A stretch of 32,928 nucleotides of DNA from Candidatus Woesebacteria bacterium GW2011_GWA1_38_8 (GTDB lineage: Bacteria > Patescibacteriota > Microgenomatia > UBA8517), in assembly GCA_000993025.1 (NCBI GenBank), contig LBVJ01000017.1, positions 1 through 32,928 on the forward strand, in the 5' to 3' direction. The notes beneath the pieces were generated by a model. The model saw only the letters and a program-made list of their open reading frames with translations, was not told where the DNA came from and did not search any database. Each line of letters begins with the position of its first letter. Within the stretch, counting starts at the first letter, position 1. The position numbers were made by a program, and so were the translations under genes. Positions 23,141-29,875 of the stretch are shown here, one piece after another.

Positions 23141-23201
23141 CCGTGCACAGTATCAAAGATACCAATGCGCTATCGAATTCTGTTGACAACAAACGTCAGT
23201 G

Positions 23202-23273
23202 AGCCGGCAATAGGATTCGAACCCACGACCTTCGCTTTACAAAAGCGTTGCTCTACCACTGAGCTATGCCGGC
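23202..23273 (-). tRNA. tRNA-Thr (TGT)
   Basis: Acceptor GCCGGCA/TGCCGGC, D-arm GCTC/GAGC, anticodon loop TTTGTAA with TGT, T-loop TTCGAAT; 72 bases, discriminator T and no encoded CCA. The outermost anticodon-stem pair is A-A. Flanked on both sides by partial copies of itself. Confidence 0.93.
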
Positions 23274-23280
23274 GCTTTTA

Positions 23281-23336
23281 CCGGCATACTTTATTTGCTC
23301 AGTGGCTAAGGTCTCCTTACCACTGAGCTATGCCGG
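23281..23336 (-). repeat. Fold-back palindrome made from the tRNA-Thr(TGT) 5' half
   Basis: One arm is identical to the first 20 bases of tRNA-Thr(TGT) (23318-23337 versus 23254-23273). It pairs with an inverted copy: CCGGCATA/TATGCCGG, GCTCAGTGG/CCACTGAGC, TAAGG-TCT-CCTTA, with an 8-base bulge CTTTATTT. It resembles a snap-back duplication. Confidence 0.8.
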
Positions 23337-23379
23337 CAGATTATTTTACACACTACTGGAAGAAACAGGATAATTATAC

Positions 23380-23409
23380 TTGTAATGGCACAGTAATTCC
23401 AGATATATT
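23380..23409 (+). promoter_or_regulatory. Leaderless-type promoter of queA
   Basis: -35 TTGTAA (23380-23385), 18-base spacer, -10 TATATT (23404-23409), 6 bases to the ATG. Confidence 0.55.
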
Positions 23410-23415
23410 ACCCAT

Positions 23416-24672
23416 ATGGATATATCCAGATTCGACTACCAGCTCTCAAGAGATTTAATTGCCCAAAAACCGGCAGATCCGAGAGATTCTTCAAGACTTC
23501 TTGTTTTAGATCGAAATAACGGCGAAACAAGACACACCGTCTTTTATAATATCATCAATTATTTGAATAGTAATGATGTTTTAATCCTCAATAAATCCAA
23601 GGTTTTTCCTGCCCGATTATACGGAACGAAAATGACAAAAGGGAAAGTGGAAGTTCTTATTTTGAGATTCCTACAAAATATTGATATGGATTCCCGCCTG
23701 CCCTCCTTCACCCAAGGCTACGGAAGGACACAGCGCGGGGATGACAGGGTGAAATACAGGAAAGACAAGAGGGGGATCCTTCGTACTTTAAGTACTCAGG
23801 ATGACAATACCCGTCATTCTGAACAAAGTGAAGAATCTCACACAATTTGCGAAGCGATCACCAAACCCGGACTGTTTTTAAATGACAGAATACAATTTGA
23901 AGGCTTTGAGGGAAATGTAAAAAAGCGGGATGGTTATATAACGCTTATTGAATTTGACCTTCCCCACGACCAACTACTTGGTAAAATTAATTTGATCGGA
24001 CACACTCCAATCCCGCCTTATATAAATAAGTCTCCCCTTTCAGAAAATGATCTTAGGGAAAAATATCAAACCGTATACGCAAAATCAGTGGGTTCGGCCG
24101 CTGCCCCAACCGCAGGTCTTCACTTCACTAATGAACTTTTAAAAAAACTTAGGAAAAAGGGTGTGCAAACCGAATATGTAACCCTTCATGTCGGACTCGG
24201 AACTTTCGCACCCGTCAAAGAAAAAGATGTCGAAAAACACAAAATTCATGAGGAATATTTTGAAGTGGATGGGGATACCTTAAAACGTTTAAATAAGGCT
24301 AAAAAAGAAGGAAAAAGAATAATTACTGTCGGCACTACTACCACCCGTGTACTTGAAACTTTAGCCTTCGGTCATTTGAGTCGATTAGGTCAATTAGAAA
24401 TTAGAAATTTTAAAGATTCTACGAATCTTTTTATCTTCCCTCCTTATAAATTCCACTTCGTTGACGCTTTAATTACAAATTTTCATCTGCCAAAATCCAC
24501 ACTGCTTGCACTTGTATCAGCATTTGTGAGTTACCCAAACCTGCCTGCGCAGGCAGGTACCAATAAAGAATTTACCGATTTTCGATCAAGCTCACTTGGT
24601 CGGGCATACAATGAGGCAATTAAACAAAAATACAGATTTTTCTCTTTCGGGGATGCAATGATGATCAAATAA
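23416..24672 (+). CDS. queA: S-adenosylmethionine:tRNA ribosyltransferase-isomerase with three repeat-derived insertions
   Basis: Adds the epoxyqueuosine cyclopentane ring to preQ1 in tRNA wobble bases. Hallmarks: MDISRFDYQLSRDLIAQKPA, DSSRLLVLDR, NDVLILNKSKVFPARL, HTPIPPYI, YQTVYAKSVGSAAAPTAGLHFT, LHVGLGTFAPVK, ITVGTTTTRVLE, DALITNFHLPKSTLL and YRFFSFGDAM. 418 residues against a usual ~345. The excess is three insertions: ~89-145 (containing RHSEQSEES), ~318-334 (HLSRLGQLEIRN) and ~371-393 (NLPAQAGTN, from a perfect 20-base palindrome). No tgt or preQ1-synthesis gene is nearby. Function is probably retained because motifs and frame survive. Confidence 0.95.
   Translation: MDISRFDYQLSRDLIAQKPADPRDSSRLLVLDRNNGETRHTVFYNIINYLNSNDVLILNKSKVFPARLYGTKMTKGKVEVLILRFLQNIDMDSRLPSFTQGYGRTQRGDDRVKYRKDKRGILRTLSTQDDNTRHSEQSEESHTICEAITKPGLFLNDRIQFEGFEGNVKKRDGYITLIEFDLPHDQLLGKINLIGHTPIPPYINKSPLSENDLREKYQTVYAKSVGSAAAPTAGLHFTNELLKKLRKKGVQTEYVTLHVGLGTFAPVKEKDVEKHKIHEEYFEVDGDTLKRLNKAKKEGKRIITVGTTTTRVLETLAFGHLSRLGQLEIRNFKDSTNLFIFPPYKFHFVDALITNFHLPKSTLLALVSAFVSYPNLPAQAGTNKEFTDFRSSSLGRAYNEAIKQKYRFFSFGDAMMIK
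23776..23802 (+). repeat. Dispersed palindrome copy 1 in queA
   Basis: ATCCT-TC-GTACTT-T-AAGTAC-TC-AGGAT: near-perfect 27-base palindrome, encoding ILRTLSTQDD. Confidence 0.7.
23816..23836 (+). repeat. Dispersed palindrome copy 2 in queA
   Basis: ATTCTGAACAAAGTGAAGAAT: stem ATTCT/AGAAT instead of ATCCT/AGGAT, a paired change compared with the other copies. Encodes HSEQSEES. Confidence 0.65.
24539..24558 (+). repeat. Perfect 20-base palindrome in queA
   Basis: ACCTGCCTGCGCAGGCAGGT is its own reverse complement over all 20 bases. Encodes NLPAQAG in an extra loop just before the C-terminal motif. Confidence 0.85.
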
Positions 24673-24731
24673 ATTCCAATTTCCAATATATACAACTATT
24701 TATTATTACCAATCAAAATAATTATATATAT

Positions 24732-25592
24732 TTAAATCGCAAGAAGAACGGCGGCGATAATTAATACAAGCCCTAAACCTACACCTATATAAGTCGGTGC
24801 GGCAAAACCTGCATCGGGAAGCTCAGCCGAAATGCTCGTTGTCGGTGTTGGAGTTTTAGTGGGTGTGACCGTAAGTCCGCGTGTCGGTGTTGGGGTCAAA
24901 GTGACTTTTGCCGTAGTAGTTGGGCTCGGAGTAGGTGTTTTTGTCGGTACTTTTGTTGCAATCGGAGAAGGTCCGGTTGTCGGAGAAACATAAGTGTCCG
25001 ATGTTACGGTAAAGGTTGCTGTTCCCGTTTCATCATCAGGAATATTCAATATATCGGCACCATTTGATTTTTGTGTAATTATGCTTTGACTGGGATCAAA
25101 ACTCAAAGTAAAAGGATTGGTCTGGGGAATCTGTCCAACTGTTAAACTGAAGGTTGAAAGAAGCGTATCCGTGCTCGTAGCATAACCTGTTGCGCTAATG
25201 TTGGCACACTCAATATCAATCGCAACATTTTGTCCTTCGGTTGTGATACTTTTCTTCGGACAATTCCAGTTTCCGGAATTCTCAATGATGGGATTAATTT
25301 CTATGTTGGAAGTTGTTACTTCAGGTTGGGCTCCGGAAAAAGGATATAAAAGACGTAGGGATATTGACGAAATCGAAACACCCGAAGTATTAAAATATAC
25401 GCTGACAGGAATATCATCACCAACATTCAAATTTCCAAGGGTAGGAAAGAGAGACACTCTCGCCTGACCGCCCGGAACTGCTGCTTTTTCCCGAAGTTCC
25501 TGCTGCTGTCGGATAAGCATTACACCCGCAACAACACCACCTGCAAGTATAATAATAGCTATGACCGAAGCAAAAACATTCTTTTTTGACAT
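24732..25592 (-). CDS. Surface protein: membrane anchor, cohesin-like domain, TP-rich stalk, LPDAG-TM tail
   Basis: From the ATG at 25592 (286 residues). N-terminal transmembrane segment (~7-27, IAIIILAGGVVAGVMLI) followed by RQQQELREKAA, a juxtamembrane pattern I associate with Microgenomates surface proteins. Residues ~40-190 form a beta-rich extracellular domain resembling cohesins. Residues ~195-255 are a low-complexity PTPTPTKTPTP stalk. The end is LPDAG followed by a hydrophobic segment, like a sortase or exosortase-type signal, but without a basic tail. Probably displayed on the cell surface; possible binding partner is unknown. No sortase in the window. It lies between tRNA-Thr(GGT) and queA. 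Confidence 0.7.
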   Translation of the reverse strand: MSKKNVFASVIAIIILAGGVVAGVMLIRQQQELREKAAVPGGQARVSLFPTLGNLNVGDDIPVSVYFNTSGVSISSISLRLLYPFSGAQPEVTTSNIEINPIIENSGNWNCPKKSITTEGQNVAIDIECANISATGYATSTDTLLSTFSLTVGQIPQTNPFTLSFDPSQSIITQKSNGADILNIPDDETGTATFTVTSDTYVSPTTGPSPIATKVPTKTPTPSPTTTAKVTLTPTPTRGLTVTPTKTPTPTTSISAELPDAGFAAPTYIGVGLGLVLIIAAVLLAI

Positions 25593-25647
25593 GTAGATGA
25601 CATCATTAAAGCACTTTTTATATTGATGTTTCAAGAGGTATTTTTTT

Positions 25648-25686
25648 TGAGCCCAAGGTGGGAATTGAACCCACGACCCTCTTCTT
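25648..25686 (-). repeat. Duplicate of the tRNA-Thr(GGT) 3' half
   Basis: 39 bases identical to 25750-25788 (anticodon 3' arm, T-arm and acceptor 3' strand), 102 bases downstream on the minus strand. The 63 bases between hold AAAGT/ACTTT and CTTTA/TAAAG mini-hairpins. The fragment cannot form a tRNA. Confidence 0.85.
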
Positions 25687-25751
25687 TAGACGTTAGTCGA
25701 CGAAGTATCAAGAAGCTTTAGCCGGTGGAGTTAAAGTTGTCCTACTTTGTG

Positions 25752-25823
25752 AGCCCAAGGTGGGAATTGAACCCACGACCCTCTTCTTACCAAGAAGATG
25801 CTCTACCACTGAGCCACTTGGGC
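25752..25823 (-). tRNA. tRNA-Thr (GGT)
   Basis: Acceptor GCCCAAG/CTTGGGC, D-arm GCTC/GAGC, anticodon stem TCTTC/GAAGA with loop TTGGTAA (GGT), T-arm GTGGG/CCCAC; 72 bases, discriminator T, CCA not encoded. Upstream of rpmG on the opposite strand. Confidence 0.95.
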
Positions 25824-25896
25824 GAATTACCCTGAAATTATAGCATTAACAATAAAGGAATTTATAGTAACTTAAAGGGTAAACTAAAAACAGTAC

Positions 25897-25926
25897 TCGA
25901 CTTTGAAATCCTCCAGATGTTATAAT
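25897..25926 (+). promoter_or_regulatory. Promoter of rpmG
   Basis: -10 TATAAT (25921-25926), 10 bases before the ATG; -35 TCGACT (25897-25902) with 18-base spacer is weak. Confidence 0.45.
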
Positions 25927-25936
25927 TCTTCCCGCT

Positions 25937-26128
25937 ATGGCAAAGAAAGGCGCAAGAGAGCTGGTCGGAATGATCTGTCAAACTTGTAAGTCGCAAAACT
26001 ATGTGACTGAGAGGAATAAGGTCAATATGGCTGAAAAATCCGAAAAGTCGGCAAAACTGCAGATAAAGAAGTACTGCAAGAGGTGCAAAAAGCACACATT
26101 GCATAAAGAAACAAGTAAATTGAAATAG
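25937..26128 (+). CDS. rpmG: 50S ribosomal protein L33
   Basis: 63 residues, basic, with two CxxC pairs (ICQTC and YCKRC) as in the zinc-binding form of L33 and the ending KKHTLHKETSKLK. The middle is extended by about ten residues (NVNMAEKSEKSAK). In many bacteria rpmG is followed by tRNA-Trp, secE and nusG; here tRNA-Trp is 3.3 kb away and secE-nusG are absent. Confidence 0.93.
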   Translation: MAKKGARELVGMICQTCKSQNYVTERNKVNMAEKSEKSAKLQIKKYCKRCKKHTLHKETSKLK

Positions 26129-26154
26129 AAAGTATAATAGAATTCTCTCAATAT

Positions 26155-26880
26155 ATGACAGAGAATAGACCGTTTAATGATTTCTTAAATACTGAATCAG
26201 TTCCCCATTCAAAAGAGACAAATAAAAGCATTAAAGAAGCACTAATAGCCGGAGGGATTACTGTAAAATACATTACTCCAAAGATCAAAATATATTTGCC
26301 GATAATTGACATAACAAAGCAACCCATACCACAACAAATCGAGACCGCCCGTCAATTTGCCACAGCGGCATTTGCTGATCAAAGAAAACTTGTTTATGAA
26401 TTTGGCAATCACCCTCTAAGCACCGGAGATGCGGCAGTGGGACTTGGAACCAACGTTACAGTTATTGGTTTTAATCCTGAGGCAATAGAACTAACAGATG
26501 TCGTAAGGGGAACGGAAAATATAAAATTACCCGGAAAGGGGTCTGGATCTATTGCATTAAATACCAACCTGCTCACAGAAGACATCAAGACATTTCCTAT
26601 TGCTGATCAAGCGCAAGCGTTTGCACCCTACCCTTCTGACGTCAGAAAATTTACTCTTGAGGGGTGTCAGCATGCAAAAGAAACATATATTGTATTGAAT
26701 CCATCAACAATATCTACTTATCCGCCAGAGGATGCAATATCTAACTTACCAAAACCCTATCGAGCAAGGGTGGTGTATTTGACAAGGAAGGAAATTGAAA
26801 AAATAACCGGTACTTCAATATCTAAATTTCTTGACGGTTACGAAGGAAAAGTCAAAATTCCTGTCGTAGTTGCAAAATAG
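26155..26880 (+). CDS. Hypothetical protein, 241 residues
   Basis: Not recognised. Soluble, mixed alpha/beta by eye, no signal peptide. Segments include KYITPKIKIYLPIIDI, GDAAVGLGTNVTVIGFNPEA, ARQFATAAFADQRKLVYEF and RARVVYLTRKEIEKITGTSISKFL. A TATAAT box at 26133-26138 is 16 bases before the ATG. Lies 26 bases after rpmG, so cotranscription is possible. No catalytic motif identified. Confidence 0.7.
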   Translation: MTENRPFNDFLNTESVPHSKETNKSIKEALIAGGITVKYITPKIKIYLPIIDITKQPIPQQIETARQFATAAFADQRKLVYEFGNHPLSTGDAAVGLGTNVTVIGFNPEAIELTDVVRGTENIKLPGKGSGSIALNTNLLTEDIKTFPIADQAQAFAPYPSDVRKFTLEGCQHAKETYIVLNPSTISTYPPEDAISNLPKPYRARVVYLTRKEIEKITGTSISKFLDGYEGKVKIPVVVAK

Positions 26881-27001
26881 TCGAGAAAATGATTAAGAAA
26901 GCAGGTTCTCCTTCATAGATTCCCACACAATCCAACGCGGGCTTTGGTCTAATAATATATGATAAAAAATTTCTACAGACATATATTAAAAAAAATAACT
27001 T

Positions 27002-27262
27002 TTAAACGATCTCGTTCAACCTGTCAGCTTTTATAGTTGTACTTTTCTGACATTTTAATATGTCACACATTTGAGTGTTGACCTTTTTGCACCTCTCATC
27101 TAATTGGCACCTTGCTCCTTGGGCAAACGTAGACGGCTTTCTTCTCATCCAGGGAGGAATCGCTCCCGGAACTCCAAATTCTGTATAGATATCAGAAAAA
27201 TCTGCAGCACATACCACTTTATCCGTGGTTACATTATTCTTATCAGCTTCACTTTTAGACAT
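27002..27262 (-). CDS. Hypothetical small Cys-containing protein
   Basis: 86 residues, not recognised. Five cysteines: one near residue 18 and four in the C-terminal half (RCQLDERCKK...QMCDILKCQ), spaced like a possible metal site. PGAIPPWMRRKPSTFAQGA in the middle. Isolated between two plus-strand genes. One of three small Cys-bearing ORFs between 27 and 30 kb. Confidence 0.5.
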   Translation of the reverse strand: MSKSEADKNNVTTDKVVCAADFSDIYTEFGVPGAIPPWMRRKPSTFAQGARCQLDERCKKVNTQMCDILKCQKSTTIKADRLNEIV

Positions 27263-27397
27263 ATCAATTAAAAATAATTAGTCCTATAACGTATTCAAAC
27301 TATAGGTTTGTACGATATTTTCCCAGATATCTTTCTATAATGCAAGGTCTTAAAATCTTTTTGACATACCTGCTCCACAATTGCTTCTAAGCTTATA

Positions 27398-27403
27398 TAT
27401 AAT
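27398..27403 (+). promoter_or_regulatory. -10 box of gmk
   Basis: TATAAT 9 bases before the ATG at 27413. No -35 at ideal spacing. Confidence 0.4.
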
Positions 27404-27412
27404 ACTTTGTAT

Positions 27413-28024
27413 ATGACTGTAAATATTGGAAAGCTTGTCGTTGTTACCGGATTTTCCGGAGCCGGAAAGGATACTTTAATCGAGCGTTTTTTAACTAAAC
27501 GGAGTGATTTTGAAGCGGTGGTCACCCATTCTACCCGACCGCAGCGAAAGGGTGAAATACCCGGAGTACACCACCATTTCGTAAGTTTCAATGAATTCGA
27601 GTCATTGATCCAAAAAGGAGAGATGCTGGAATATGTTAAATACGGTTCATTTTATAAAGGAACGACAAAAAGCGCTTTTAGCAAGGTAAAAGAAGGTAAA
27701 AACATTGTATGGCGGGTTGATATCTTAAGGGCAGCTACATATGAAGAAACTTTCTCACAAGTATTTGATGCGGAAACGTCCCAAATCTTAAGTAAGAAAT
27801 CTGTCAGGTTATTTGTTAAAACCCCTTCCCACAGCACATCCTTTCAAAGATACGTTGCCAGAGATGAAAAGAGTTTGGATATCGAGGAGTTTAAAAAAAG
27901 GTTAAAAAGGGACATTTATGTATATGATCGGTATAAACATAAATTTCCGTATATTATCGTAAACAAGACGGGTAAGATCAATCAATCGCTTTCGGAAATG
28001 GAAAGGATCATTGACTCCATTTAG
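27413..28024 (+). CDS. gmk: Guanylate kinase-family protein
   Basis: P-loop GFSGAGKDT, then THSTRPQRKGEIPGVHHHFVSFNEFE matching the STRxxRxGExxGxxYxFVS GMP-binding block, and a C-terminal basic helix. I start at the ATG at 27413 (203 residues) instead of the TTG at 27407. The middle is divergent: the usual LDIDVQGA reads WRVDILRAATYEETF, and the LID region differs. It likely phosphorylates GMP or dGMP; a membrane-associated or divergent role cannot be excluded. Confidence 0.85.
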   Translation: MTVNIGKLVVVTGFSGAGKDTLIERFLTKRSDFEAVVTHSTRPQRKGEIPGVHHHFVSFNEFESLIQKGEMLEYVKYGSFYKGTTKSAFSKVKEGKNIVWRVDILRAATYEETFSQVFDAETSQILSKKSVRLFVKTPSHSTSFQRYVARDEKSLDIEEFKKRLKRDIYVYDRYKHKFPYIIVNKTGKINQSLSEMERIIDSI

Positions 28025-28073
28025 ATTCTTGTTTACCAATGAATGAAGACCCCTTACAAATATTCAGACTAAA

Positions 28074-28928
28074 TCAGTTTAATAAGTTTCCTGCCAGTTT
28101 TATTCCTTCAATTAATGCGTATCTTTCTAACATATTTTTATGCTCTACATACGCTCTTGCTTCAGTCATAACCCCATTGTCCCCATCCTCTTTCAAATCC
28201 ATAAATCCATCTATAACACCCAAGGCTAAGGTCGTATTTGCCATTTTAGTTTCGAGAATTTCATCTTTTTCACCCTTATTAAAAACTCTTGTCATAACTT
28301 TCGCCATCCTGCCAAAAGATCTTTTTCTCATTTCAAGAGAAAGAGTAAAAGTGTCAAGTCCATCAAGACCGTGGAATGTTTCAGGTTCTTTTAACTTGGT
28401 TTCATAAAAAAGATAATCATCTCTTGTATTAGTCAAATCAGCGATCAGATCGTTCTTTTTTTCGAACGGAATGTTCTGATTTGCTTTAATAAGATTTATA
28501 CCCCTTGTCCATAATTCGCCCGCGCTTTTACCTTCTCCATCTTTACTATTCCACGCAGCTTCACCCGACCTACCTGCTGATTTGTCAAAACAATCATCCC
28601 ATTTACAGGCTAATGCTTTATACATAAGTACCACAGGAACGATCAAACCATCCTTGTGCAAATCTTCCATATTCAGACCGGAAAATTCCTCCAAAGCGGA
28701 AAAGGAAACTGTTAACGTCTTTTCTTCCGCAAGGAAATTATTTTCGTCCGCAGGCAGAGTGTTTATTAAGGACTCGTATCTTTTTCTTACATTAGGTGTC
28801 TTTGCCACTATTTTTGCCAGTGTACAAAGTCCTTTTATATAAAATCCGTTATTATCAAGAAGATTTTCTGCTGCCGCCCTTGCATCTCCGGTAACCAAGT
28901 CACTTTTAAAATTATATTCTCTTTCCAT
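28074..28928 (-). CDS. Hypothetical helical protein, possible class I isoprenoid synthase fold
   Basis: 284 residues, almost all alpha-helical by eye. Two aspartate-rich motifs: KWDDCFD (D111, D112, D115) and VIDGFMDLKEDGDNG (D240, D244, E247, D248), about 130 residues apart, the spacing seen in trans-prenyltransferases. The first lies after a helix VVLMYKALACKW, like the helix carrying DDxxD. However, the family blocks GKRxRP and the Lys/Gln motifs are absent. It could be a divergent isoprenoid or terpene-type enzyme, or an unrelated helical protein. Stands alone. Confidence 0.45.
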   Translation of the reverse strand: MEREYNFKSDLVTGDARAAAENLLDNNGFYIKGLCTLAKIVAKTPNVRKRYESLINTLPADENNFLAEEKTLTVSFSALEEFSGLNMEDLHKDGLIVPVVLMYKALACKWDDCFDKSAGRSGEAAWNSKDGEGKSAGELWTRGINLIKANQNIPFEKKNDLIADLTNTRDDYLFYETKLKEPETFHGLDGLDTFTLSLEMRKRSFGRMAKVMTRVFNKGEKDEILETKMANTTLALGVIDGFMDLKEDGDNGVMTEARAYVEHKNMLERYALIEGIKLAGNLLN

Positions 28929-29104
28929 AAATATTTATAAATTTTTTCCACAAACGCAATCTTATATTTTTTATTATTGGAAAATAATACGGGTTTGCGC
29001 GGTTGAGAAAGAAATATAAAAGAGAGTGCAAGCCCGTTTTAAAGATTTGCGATTGGAAAACTGATTATACCAACATATTTCTTGCCGTCCACCCCCAAAT
29101 GGGC

Positions 29105-29344
29105 TCATTTTACCCTAATCCTTTGCCTGGACCCCTTGGTATAATTGTATCTTCCACCGGATATATTTTTCGTGTCTACATCAACCCTAAAACATTTGAC
29201 CCCACTGGCGACTTTATCGGATAATGCCGGAAACACAAGACAATATAACGCTTCCATATCTTTCTTAATACAGTTTTTACAAACATCCGGAATATCTGAA
29301 GTTATTTGTATTTCACTAGTCATTAATAATTTAAATTTAGACAT
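29105..29344 (-). CDS. Hypothetical small protein with CxxC
   Basis: The track ORF begins at 29473, but the likely start is the ATG at 29344 (MSKFKLLMTSEIQ...), preceded by GAGGAAA 12 bases upstream, giving 79 residues; another ATG at 29323 is possible. Not recognised. Contains DVCKNCIKKDMEALYCLVF and a basic end (SRQRIRVK). The 73-residue plus-strand ORF opposite it looks less protein-like. Confidence 0.4.
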   Translation of the reverse strand: MSKFKLLMTSEIQITSDIPDVCKNCIKKDMEALYCLVFPALSDKVASGVKCFRVDVDTKNISGGRYNYTKGSRQRIRVK

Positions 29345-29477
29345 TCTATACAATTTCCTCTGCATTAAACAAGGAGAAATATCTATTATGAGAAGGATGA
29401 AATTATTGATATAATAAACAGGTCTTAAGGGTATCTCTATTAAATATAACAAATATATTGCGCCAAAAAGCACAAAT

Positions 29478-29548
29478 AGGCTTGTGATGAAATGGTATCA
29501 TGGCGGTCTCCAAAACCGCTCTTCCAGGTTCAAATCCTGGCAAGCCTG
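29478..29548 (+). tRNA. tRNA-Trp (CCA)
   Basis: Acceptor AGGCTTG/CAAGCCT, D-arm ATGA/TCAT, anticodon stem GCGGT/ACCGC with loop CTCCAAA (CCA anticodon), T-arm CCAGG/CCTGG, discriminator G as expected for Trp; followed by CA, so no full CCA. No nearby copies, unlike the other three tRNAs. Confidence 0.94.
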
Positions 29549-29620
29549 CATTTTCTTTAGCCTCACGATACTATATCAAACTATTGCTAACCCTGAAGAG
29601 AATTGAACTTTGAAGCTATA

Positions 29621-29875
29621 TTAAAGACTCTGTTCGTCTACTTTCAGATTTCCGTTTGCTACTTCGGCAATTGGATTACCAAACCACATCGAATGAATCG
29701 TTCCTGAACCATCTTTAGTACTCGTACTTTTAGCAACAGTAAAATTGGGAATAACTACATTATTTCTTTCAAGATATTCTTTAGTTGCAGTTTCAAGTGC
29801 TTTTCTGGCATGCCCACAACTCGAACAATTATTATCAAGTACTGAGCATTCTGATTTAATTATTTCGCATCTCAT
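29621..29875 (-). CDS. Hypothetical small Cys-rich protein
   Basis: 84 residues, not recognised. Four cysteines in the first ~22 residues (CEIIKSEC...NNCSSC) followed by a helix HARKALETATKEYLERN, then a beta-like half. A small metal-binding fold is possible. Third small Cys-bearing ORF in this accessory stretch. Confidence 0.5.
   Translation of the reverse strand: MRCEIIKSECSVLDNNCSSCGHARKALETATKEYLERNNVVIPNFTVAKSTSTKDGSGTIHSMWFGNPIAEVANGNLKVDEQSL

Noticed and set aside
25648-25823. CRISPR array from the repeated tRNA text
   Set aside because: Only two copies, and the repeat is a tRNA half; no cas genes.
29003-29224. 73-residue plus-strand ORF
   Set aside because: Overlaps the minus-strand Cys-bearing ORF and has no recognisable features or promoter; less protein-like.
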